The translations under genes and the position numbers were made by a program. A DNA stretch of 5,687 nt. Source: Planctomycetota bacterium (GTDB lineage Bacteria > Planctomycetota > Phycisphaerae > FEN-1346). A model generated the notes under the pieces. The model saw only the letters and a list, made by a program, of their open reading frames with translations, was not told where the DNA came from and ran no database searches. The stretch is taken from assembly GCA_026386995.1 (NCBI GenBank), contig JAPLMO010000195.1:1-5687 (forward strand). Direction: 5' to 3'. Positions 1 through 4,460 of the stretch are shown piece by piece. Positions within the stretch are counted from its first letter, which is position 1. Each line of letters starts with the position of its first letter.

Positions 1-177
1 AGGCAAGAGACGTGAATGCTTGTCGAATAAGGCGGACGGAATATTTGGGAGGACCAGCCACCCTGAGCGGGCGGGGCCATCCGGCGGGCAGCAGGCGGTA
101 GATGACGACCGGCACAAGGGCGCCGTGGCCGATTTGGAAAAGATGCTCGCACGGAATCACGAACTTGGGCGGAACAG
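1..177. other. Left-edge stretch with no assignable gene
   Basis: Nothing here can be assigned. One plus-strand frame is open from base 2 to 268, with a TTG at 20 as its earliest start, but there is no Shine-Dalgarno sequence near that TTG, no family resemblance that I recognise, and the frame runs straight through the strong hairpin at 178-216. A minus-strand frame is also open across most of 1-177 and reads somewhat protein-like, but it shows no start signal and no motif. Either could be the edge of a gene lying to the left, and both could be chance openings in GC-rich DNA. Confidence 0.3.
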
Positions 178-216
178 ATCAGGGGCGATTCCCATGCTCC
201 GGGAAGCGCCCCTGAT
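178..216 (-). terminator. Strong hairpin downstream of the surface-protein gene, possible terminator
   Basis: ATCAGGGGCG (178-187) is perfectly complementary to CGCCCCTGAT (207-216). After one A/G mismatch the inner arms TTCCC (189-193) and GGGAA (201-205) continue the stem, leaving a 7-base loop (194-200). It starts 54 bases beyond the stop codon of the leftward surface-protein gene, where a terminator would be expected. No T-rich tract follows on either strand, so it is not a canonical rho-independent terminator. It could instead be an mRNA 3'-end stabilising hairpin or an intergenic palindrome. Confidence 0.5.
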
Positions 217-269
217 TCCTTATGTCTCCGGAGTCTCCGTATCACTCTGCCGGAGGCCTCAACCCTAGA

Positions 270-3164
270 CTATGACGCGGTTTTCACCCAGGTGTCGGTG
301 CCGTTGGCGGCCAGGGCGTTTGTTGCCGCATCCGTGATACCCGAGCCGGCGGCCGTCAGAGTCAACACGTAAGTGCCGGCCGTGCCCGTGAGGTCCGTGA
401 GGTTGCCGAGTGTCCATGTGATGTTGTCGGCGGACTCGAGCGTGGCGTCTGTCAGCAGAACGGCTTCGTCGTCGAGTGTGAGGCCGAGGTCCGCGAGGCC
501 GAACCCGGTGACCGCCTCAGAGAAGACGATGGTCGCGCTGGCGGCGGCGGTGGTCCGCGGATCGGGTGTGATGGCCGTGATGGCAACGGTCGGGGCGGTA
601 ATGTCCATCGTCCACGTGTCGCTGGCGCCAGTCGTCAGGGGCAGTTCGTGCCCCACGGCGGCGGAGATTTCCGCGTCCGAGGCGTTGAGGGTCAGGACGT
701 AGGCGCCGGCCGTGCCGGTAACGCCCGCGAGGTTGCCGAGCGTCCACAACATGTTGTCGGTAGACGTGAGCGTGGCGGCGGCGAGCGATACGGCGTCGCC
801 GTTGCGTGTGAGGCTGAGGTCCGCAAGGTCGAAGCCGGCGACCGACTCGGAGAAGACGATGCCCACGCTTGCGACGGCGATGTTCCGCAGGTCGGGGGCG
901 ACAGGCGTGATCGCAACGGTGGGAGCGACGGCGTCAACCACCGCCACGGTAAAGGTGCCGGTTACGGTCGAGACGCCGTCGGTGGCGCTCAACGTCGCCG
1001 AGAAATTGCCCAGGAAGTCGGTGGGCGGGGTGATCGTCAGCAGGTTGCCCGCCACGGTCACGGTGCCGTCCGGCATCGCGTCCTCGTCGGCATCGATCAG
1101 CGTGTTGGGGTCGGTGTAGTAGGACGGATCGACTGTTCCCTCGAGTTGACCGGTCCGCCAGTCTGTCACGCGGCCGTCGGAGAAGATCTGGTACCAGGCG
1201 CCGCCGGCGTCCTGGAGCCACTTCGATCCGGCCCATCCGTCGTACTGCGGCGTGTAGGTCGTGAGGCCCAGTTGCGTTTTCAGTTCGTAGGCCGCCTGCT
1301 CGGAGCCGTTGACGGCCACGACCAGGTACGTTACCCCGGTGCCGTCGGCATCCGTGGCCGGCAGCGTCAGGTCGCGATGGGTGTTGTGGGGCATCGTGAT
1401 AACGTCGTCGACGTCGAGCACGGGCGGGGCGTTTATGGTCACCGTTGTTGTGAAACTGCCCGTGACCGTTGAGGCGTCATCGCCGTTGAAGATGCCCATG
1501 CCCGTTGAGGTGTCGTGGTCGTCAGTGGCGCTGAGCGTTGTTGAGAATGTGCCCAGGAACCCGGCGGGCGGGGTGATCGTCAGCACGTTGCCATTCACGG
1601 TCACGGTGCCGTCCGGCATCAGGTCCTCGGCGGCGTTGATCAGCGTGTTGGGGTCGGTGTAGTAGGACGGATCGAGCATTCCCTCGAGTTGGCCGGTCCA
1701 CCAACTTGTCACGCGGCCGTCGGAGAAGATTTTGTACCAGGCGCCGCCGGCGCCCTGGAGCCACTTCGCTCCGGCCCATCCGTCGTACTGCGGCGCGTAG
1801 GTGGTGAGGCCCAGTTGCTGCTTCAACTCGTAGGCCGCCTGGTCCGGGCCGTTGACTGCCAGGACCAGGTAGGTTACGTGGTCGCCGTCGGCATCTGTGG
1901 CCGGCAGCGTCAGGTTCCGAAAGTGGAGGCCATGGTCGCCCCCGACAAGCCCATCCGTGTCGACATCCGTAGCCGGCAGTGCCTGGTTCTGATCGGTGTT
2001 CTGCGACATCACGACGTTGTCGATGTCGATCACCGGCAGCGAGTTGGCGACCGTCACGGAGAAGGTGTCGGTCACTGTCGAGGTGTCGTCGGTGGCGCTC
2101 AGGGTCACCGAGAAAATGCCCAGGAAGCCGTCGGGTGTGATCGTCAGCAGATTGCCCGCCACGGTCACGGTGCCGTCCGGCATCGGGTCCTCGGCGGCGT
2201 CGATCAGCGTGTTGGGGTCGGTGTAGTAGGACGTATCGAGCGTTCCCTCGAGTTGTCTGGTCAACCAGTTCGTCACGCGGCCGTCGGAGAATATCTGGTA
2301 CCATTGGGGCGCGATCTGCCGCGCGCTGAACGACTGGTCGCCAAGTACACCTTTCACAAAACCGCCGCCCTGGAGCCACTTCGATCCGCCCCATCCGTCG
2401 TACTGCGGCGCATAGGTGGTGAGGCCCAGTTGCTGCTTCAACTCGTAGGCCGCCTGGCCGGGGCCGCTGACCGCCACGACCTCGTAGGTCACGTGGTCGC
2501 CGTCGGCATCCGTGGCTGGCAGCGCGATGTCCCAATCGGCCGCGTTGTAGGGCATGGTAAAATCGGCCACGTCGAGCACCGGGGGCGAGTTGGTGACCGT
2601 CACGGAGAAGGTGTCGTCTACTGTCACGTCGCCCTCGGTGGCGCGCAAAGTCGCCGAGAAAATGCCCAGAAAGTCGTGGGGCGGGGTGATCGTCAGCAGG
2701 TTGTGCGCCGCCACGGTCACGGTGCCGTCCGGCAGCGGCGTCGCGACGGCGTTGACCAGTGAGGTTGGGTCGGCGTAGTAGGCCGGAATGACCGTTCCTG
2801 CGAGTTGGCCGCTCGGCCAACTTGTCACGCGGCCGTCGGAGAAGAGGGCGTACCAGGCGCCGCCGGTGCCCTGGAGCCACTTCGATCCGCCCCATCCGTC
2901 GTACTGCGGCGCGTAGGTCGCGAGGCCCAGTTGCGTTTTCAGTTCGAAGGCCGTCTGGCCGGCGGCCTTGACTGTCCCGTCCACGACCGCGTAGGTCACG
3001 TTGGCGTCGTCGGTCAGCGTCACGTCCTGGTGGTCTTGGCTGTACGACATCGCGATGTCCGGCACGTCGAGCACCGGCGCGCCGTTCAGCATGAGCCGGG
3101 GTTCGAGGGCCTCCATGAAGGCAGGAAACGGCGCAACGTCACTGCGACCGAGGCGATTTCTCAT
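270..3164 (-). CDS. Giant-type secreted/surface repeat protein with LEPR N-terminus, cadherin-like repeats and C-terminal Ig-like domains
   Basis: A 964-residue protein of unknown specific function, probably extracellular. The N-terminus has LEPRLML at residues 20-26, the LEPR-type tag known from large planctomycete extracellular proteins; no hydrophobic Sec-type signal helix is visible. Four repeats follow (about 29-193, 194-375, 376-579, 580-744). Each begins with a cadherin-like half (PVLDV, then LPATDADGDHVTY in the best copies, an acidic calcium-binding-like stretch), continues into an aromatic module (ELK-QLGL, QYDGW-G-KWLQ, WY-IFSDGRVT-W, YYTDPNTLI), and closes with PDGTVTVAGNLLTITP and a T/S-rich beta segment. 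Residues 745-854 and 855-964 are two related Ig-like domains sharing APTVAIT, IVFSE-V-GF-LADL and WTLGNL. The protein ends in KTAS with no PEP-CTERM, LPXTG or dockerin signature. The ATG start is supported by GGGAG seven bases upstream. An adhesive or structural envelope role is inferred; no catalytic motif is seen. Confidence 0.9.
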   Translation of the reverse strand: MRNRLGRSDVAPFPAFMEALEPRLMLNGAPVLDVPDIAMSYSQDHQDVTLTDDANVTYAVVDGTVKAAGQTAFELKTQLGLATYAPQYDGWGGSKWLQGTGGAWYALFSDGRVTSWPSGQLAGTVIPAYYADPTSLVNAVATPLPDGTVTVAAHNLLTITPPHDFLGIFSATLRATEGDVTVDDTFSVTVTNSPPVLDVADFTMPYNAADWDIALPATDADGDHVTYEVVAVSGPGQAAYELKQQLGLTTYAPQYDGWGGSKWLQGGGFVKGVLGDQSFSARQIAPQWYQIFSDGRVTNWLTRQLEGTLDTSYYTDPNTLIDAAEDPMPDGTVTVAGNLLTITPDGFLGIFSVTLSATDDTSTVTDTFSVTVANSLPVIDIDNVVMSQNTDQNQALPATDVDTDGLVGGDHGLHFRNLTLPATDADGDHVTYLVLAVNGPDQAAYELKQQLGLTTYAPQYDGWAGAKWLQGAGGAWYKIFSDGRVTSWWTGQLEGMLDPSYYTDPNTLINAAEDLMPDGTVTVNGNVLTITPPAGFLGTFSTTLSATDDHDTSTGMGIFNGDDASTVTGSFTTTVTINAPPVLDVDDVITMPHNTHRDLTLPATDADGTGVTYLVVAVNGSEQAAYELKTQLGLTTYTPQYDGWAGSKWLQDAGGAWYQIFSDGRVTDWRTGQLEGTVDPSYYTDPNTLIDADEDAMPDGTVTVAGNLLTITPPTDFLGNFSATLSATDGVSTVTGTFTVAVVDAVAPTVAITPVAPDLRNIAVASVGIVFSESVAGFDLADLSLTRNGDAVSLAAATLTSTDNMLWTLGNLAGVTGTAGAYVLTLNASDAEISAAVGHELPLTTGASDTWTMDITAPTVAITAITPDPRTTAAASATIVFSEAVTGFGLADLGLTLDDEAVLLTDATLESADNITWTLGNLTDLTGTAGTYVLTLTAAGSGITDAATNALAANGTDTWVKTAS
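273..932 (-). repeat. Two tandem C-terminal Ig-like domains (residues 745-854 and 855-964)
   Basis: Two domains of 110 residues each can be aligned end to end. Shared positions include APTVAIT, PD-R, IVFSE-V-GF-LADL-LT, ATL-S-DN, WTLGNL, TGTAG-YVLTL and DTW. The FSE-V-GF pattern is typical of bacterial Ig-like domains in secreted repeat proteins. The domains probably form a stalk or cap after the composite repeats. No sorting signal follows the second one. Confidence 0.8.
933..1427 (-). repeat. Composite repeat copy R4 (residues about 580-744)
   Basis: Fourth composite repeat, without insertions, and a good reference for the basic unit: PPVLDVDDV, LPATDADGTGVTY, YELKTQLGLTTYTPQ, YDGWAGSKWLQ, WYQIFSDGRVTDW, SYYTDPNTLIDA, PDGTVTVAGNLLTITP, DFLGNFSATLSATDG. 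At the DNA level it shares long near-identical stretches with R2 and R3, for example around 1101-1135, 1641-1675 and 2201-2240. Confidence 0.88.
1428..2039 (-). repeat. Composite repeat copy R3 (residues about 376-579), with two insertions
   Basis: Third and longest composite repeat. The LPATD-D motif occurs twice, at residues 396 and 420, separated by GLVGGDHGLHFRN, as if the acidic segment had been partly duplicated. The aromatic module is YELKQQLGL, QYDGWAGAKWLQG, WYKIFSDGRVTSW. Near the end of the copy there is a second expansion, HDTSTGMGIFNGDD (residues 550-563), flanked by DD on both sides. Both expansions keep the frame. Confidence 0.88.
2040..2585 (-). repeat. Composite repeat copy R2 (residues about 194-375), with an extra 17-residue loop
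   Basis: Second composite repeat. It has the full cadherin-like segment ALPATDADGDHVTYEVV and the aromatic module YELKQQLGL, QYDGWGGSKWLQG. Between WLQG and WYQIFSDG, where the other copies have four residues, this copy has 21, including GVLGDQSFSARQ. That is an in-frame gain of 51 bases relative to its sisters. The closing part is PDGTVTVAGNLLTITPDGFLG. Confidence 0.88.
2586..3080 (-). repeat. Composite repeat copy R1 (residues about 29-193)
   Basis: First and most divergent of the four composite repeats. The acidic LPATDADGD segment of the other copies is degenerate here, reading TLTDDANVTY. The aromatic module is intact: FELKTQLGL, QYDGWGGSKWLQG, WYALFSDGRVTSW. The following segment reads PAYYADPTSLVNA, where the later copies have PSYYTDPNTLI. 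The copy carries no insertion. Confidence 0.85.
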
Positions 3165-3171
3165 GGTCTGT

Positions 3172-3176
3172 CTCCC
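3172..3176 (-). promoter_or_regulatory. Ribosome binding site of the surface-protein gene
   Basis: On the minus strand GGGAG lies seven bases before the ATG at 3164-3162, which supports that start. A second and stronger GGAGG lies at 3185-3189, about 20 bases from the ATG and too far to serve it directly; no ATG, GTG or TTG lies at the right distance from it. Confidence 0.65.
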
Positions 3177-3197
3177 AGTGCTTTCCTCCGTTACCGA

Positions 3198-3239
3198 CTA
3201 CTCACGCCATAGGATCCGAGACGGTGTGAGGGCGCCCAT
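3198..3239 (-). CDS. Candidate 13-residue leader ORF upstream of the surface-protein gene
   Basis: On the minus strand an ATG at 3239-3237 opens a 13-codon frame, MGALTPSRILWRE, ending in TAG at 3200-3198. A GGAGG sits at 3247-3251, seven bases before the ATG, which is an excellent arrangement. The ORF ends 33 bases before the surface-protein ATG. It has no run of a single amino acid as in classical attenuators. It could be a translated leader affecting the downstream gene, or a chance ORF. No conservation can be judged here. Confidence 0.3.
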   Translation of the reverse strand: MGALTPSRILWRE

Positions 3240-3253
3240 CCCTTCACCTCCAC

Positions 3254-3279
3254 GCAGCAACGGTAACTACCGTTGCTGC
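3254..3279. repeat. Perfect 12-bp inverted repeat (hairpin 1)
   Basis: GCAGCAACGGTA (3254-3265) and TACCGTTGCTGC (3268-3279) are exact reverse complements separated by two bases; as RNA it would fold with about a 6-base loop. There is no T-tract on either side. Read leftward, it ends three bases before the GGAGG of the candidate leader ORF. Confidence 0.85.
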
Positions 3280-3286
3280 CACGGCT

Positions 3287-3311
3287 TCAGCCCGCCGCGT
3301 GAGCGGGCTGA
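3287..3311. repeat. Perfect 9-bp inverted repeat (hairpin 2)
   Basis: TCAGCCCGC (3287-3295) and GCGGGCTGA (3303-3311) pair perfectly around a 7-base loop. It lies only seven bases from hairpin 1, so the two form a tandem hairpin pair. The pair could be part of an intergenic palindromic (REP-like) element or a structured 5' leader of the leftward gene. No T-run follows. Confidence 0.8.
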
Positions 3312-3670
3312 TACATCCTGCGGAATCCGTCGAGAAAGATCGACAACCCACACAAGAGCAAGCCCCGTGCCAAAGGTCGTACCCATTCACATTTCCGCAA
3401 CAGGCCCGTTCCCGATACTGGGAGAGCGGTTTTCCCCGCGGCGCCGGTCTGCCGAGGGCCGCGGGCGGCCGCCGATATCCCTTCGCCTCTATGGAGGGGA
3501 TTCCACATCTATGGAATGGATTCCACATACGCAACGACCTCCGCAGTTCAGTCCCGCTCCGCGCGGTCGTCCGGACACGGACTGTCGCCGGCCACGGCAC
3601 GAGCCTTGCGCCGCGGGGGGGAGCCTGCGGCCGCTTCCGAGGCGCCGCCAGATTTTCACAGTCATTCCTC
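3312..3670. other. Intergenic stretch without a supported gene
   Basis: Several frames are open here on both strands because of high GC, but none has a convincing ribosome binding site or a recognisable motif. The only structures seen are a small GTCGA/TCGAC dyad (3329-3344) and the 20-bp tandem repeat at 3489-3528. I found no convincing sigma70 promoter for the leftward surface-protein gene. Confidence 0.5.
3489..3528. repeat. 20-bp tandem duplication containing dyads, operator-like
   Basis: CTATGGAGGGGATTCCACAT (3489-3508) is followed directly by CTATGGAATGGATTCCACAT (3509-3528); 18 of 20 bases match. The second unit contains the palindrome TGGAAT-GG-ATTCCA (3512-3525), and the first ATTCCA (3500-3505) can also pair with TGGAAT across six bases. 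Repeated dyads of this type are typical of regulator binding sites. It lies about 140 bases upstream of the HU -35 box and about 325 bases upstream of the surface-protein start, so its target is unclear. Confidence 0.75.
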
Positions 3671-3699
3671 TTGCTTGTGCCGGCTTCCGGCTGTAGAAT
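3671..3699 (+). promoter_or_regulatory. Sigma70-like promoter of the HU gene
   Basis: TTGCTT (3671-3676), 17 bases, then TAGAAT (3694-3699). The -10 box matches five of six consensus bases and the -35 box four of six, at optimal spacing. Transcription would start near 3706, giving a leader of about 48 nt before the HU ATG. A GCCGG-CTT-CCGGC dyad (3679-3691) lies inside the spacer. Confidence 0.6.
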
Positions 3700-3740
3700 C
3701 ACGCCCCATGTACGGTCGTTTTGTTTTTCTCGAACCCTTT

Positions 3741-3746
3741 AAGGAG
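3741..3746 (+). promoter_or_regulatory. Ribosome binding site of the HU gene
   Basis: AAGGAG lies seven bases before the ATG at 3754. It fixes the start there rather than at the in-frame TTG at 3721, whose added residues (MFFSNPLRSRK) do not belong to HU proteins. Confidence 0.85.
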
Positions 3747-3753
3747 CCGTAAG

Positions 3754-4062
3754 ATGGCAAAGCCTGCAACGAAGAGTGAGATTCTTGCCAACATCGCAGT
3801 GGCCACGCAACTTTCCCGCAAGCAGGTGGCGTCGGTGCTGGAAGCCCTTTCCGGCCAGATCCGGGCGGCCGTGGGCAAGAAAGGCCCGGGCGTCTTTGCT
3901 CTGCCGGGCCTGCTGAAGATCATGGTCATTCATAAGCCGGCCACCCCCAAGCGGAAGGGCATCAACCCCTTTACCAAGCAGGAGCAGATCTTCAAGGCCA
4001 AGCCCGCCCGGAAGGTCGTCAAGGTCCGGGCCCTCAAGGCTCTCAAGGACATGGCGAAGTAA
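3754..4062 (+). CDS. HU/IHF-family DNA-binding protein
   Basis: A 102-residue basic protein of the HU/IHF fold, a dimeric nucleoid protein that binds and bends DNA. Residues 1-42 form the helical dimerisation part (KSEILANIAVATQLSRKQVASVLEAL). GPGVFALPGLLKI (44-56) corresponds to the first beta strands, with LPG where classical HU has IGFG. The DNA-gripping arm spans roughly 58-84 and includes RKGINPFT (67-74), whose NP matches the conserved proline at the HU arm tip. The C-terminal helix is VVKVRALKALKDMA (88-101). It is about 12 residues longer than E. coli HU (90), with short additions at the N-terminus and before the arm; the arm has extra lysines. It belongs to the HU-like variants seen in planctomycetes and others, not to a clear HU-alpha/beta or IHF type. 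It is transcribed away from the surface-protein gene, and a tiny basic peptide gene follows 112 bases downstream. Confidence 0.93.
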   Translation: MAKPATKSEILANIAVATQLSRKQVASVLEALSGQIRAAVGKKGPGVFALPGLLKIMVIHKPATPKRKGINPFTKQEQIFKAKPARKVVKVRALKALKDMAK

Positions 4063-4162
4063 AGTGGCAGGCGGCCGTTACTCGCCGTGCCGGCCGGGTG
4101 TAATGACTGTAATTGCGATAGATCAAAGTGTTGTGGAATTCACGGGCCTCTCTTGGAACGCG

Positions 4163-4168
4163 AAGGAG
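4163..4168 (+). promoter_or_regulatory. Ribosome binding site of the 22-residue peptide gene
   Basis: AAGGAG with a six-base spacer to ATG at 4175. It is the same hexamer as in front of HU and supports translation of this very short gene. Confidence 0.75.
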
Positions 4169-4174
4169 ACTCAA

Positions 4175-4243
4175 ATGGGGAAAGGCAGCAACATTCGTCG
4201 CAAGGAAGTCAAGAAGCCCAAGAAGAACAAAGGCAAGAAGTAA
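4175..4243 (+). CDS. Very small lysine-rich basic peptide (22 aa), hypothetical
   Basis: ATG to TAA encodes 22 residues, beginning MGKGSNIRRKEVKKPKK and ending in a short N-K-G-K-K tail. Twelve residues are lysine or arginine and only one is acidic. The ORF has a strong Shine-Dalgarno at ideal distance, and its downstream flank carries a terminator-like structure, so it looks like a real gene despite its size. The M-x-KG-x-N-x-R-x-x-E-x-KKPKK pattern recalls short hypothetical proteins I have seen in many bacteria, and MGKG also opens the ribosomal peptide bTHX, but the remainder does not match bTHX. Binding to RNA, DNA or the ribosome is inferred from composition alone. It lies 112 bases after HU with no convincing promoter between, so the two may be cotranscribed. 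It is too short for most gene callers and easily missed. Confidence 0.7.
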   Translation: MGKGSNIRRKEVKKPKKNKGKK

Positions 4244-4258
4244 AGCGATCTCTGTTTG

Positions 4259-4317
4259 GCGGGACGGGCAGGTTCGGCTGAGCGATCGGCCGACCCGCTC
4301 GCCCCGCTCGTGTTTTT
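4259..4317 (+). terminator. Probable intrinsic terminator after the small peptide gene
   Basis: An outer stem GCGGG (4259-4263) with CCCGC (4303-4307) encloses an inner hairpin GGT-CGGC (4271-4278, one bulged T) with GCCGACC (4289-4295). TGTTTTT follows at 4311-4317, three bases after the outer stem. The structure begins 16 bases after the peptide stop codon. The stem is interrupted, so efficiency is uncertain. Confidence 0.5.
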
Positions 4318-4426
4318 CGCTTCTCGATTCGTCCGCGCGGCCCATGGCGGAGGATCGAGGCCCCGCCCTTGGCAAAGGCCGCCGAAAAAAACGGCAGCCC
4401 GTGGCCGACATGGGCGGAATTGGTTC

Positions 4427-4454
4427 TTGACGGCTCCAAAGATTATCGCATAAT
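4427..4454 (+). promoter_or_regulatory. Sigma70-like promoter of the cold-shock gene
   Basis: TTGACG (4427-4432), 16 bases, then CATAAT (4449-4454); each box matches five of six consensus bases. A perfect dyad GATTAT-CGC-ATAATC (4441-4455) overlaps the -10 box and could be a regulator site. The predicted start near 4461 would leave a leader of about 132 nt before the GTG start of csp. Confidence 0.6.
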
Positions 4455-4460
4455 CAGACG

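Noticed and set aside
20..268. Plus-strand frame of 82 codons at the left edge
   Set aside because: TTG start with no Shine-Dalgarno, no recognisable motif, and it reads through the 178-216 hairpin. It cannot be excluded as the end of a gene from the left but is not supported.
648..1472. Plus-strand open frame of 274 codons opposite the surface gene
   Set aside because: Same antisense effect; no ribosome site and low-complexity composition.
1689..2762. Long plus-strand open frame (357 codons) opposite the surface-protein gene
   Set aside because: It is the antisense shadow of a GC-rich repetitive coding region. Its sequence is R/G/V/H-rich with no family motif, while the minus-strand frame has clear domains.
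1522..2895. Second long minus-strand frame (457 codons) inside the surface gene
   Set aside because: It is a frame-shifted reading of the same repeats, arginine- and histidine-rich with no domain. It stays open because codon bias repeats with each unit.
933..3080. CRISPR-like array suggested by regularly recurring sequence
   Set aside because: The repeats are about 500-615 bases apart, in frame and protein-coding, with no short repeat-spacer pattern.
3244..3702. Minus-strand 152-codon frame and overlapping plus-strand frames in the intergenic region
   Set aside because: Competing frames on both strands, no ribosome site, no motif. The minus-strand frame also overlaps the HU promoter and both hairpins.
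4072..4096. CGGCCG/CGGCCG inverted repeat after HU as a terminator
   Set aside because: Only six self-palindromic GC pairs, a 13-base loop and no T-tract; likely chance in GC-rich DNA.
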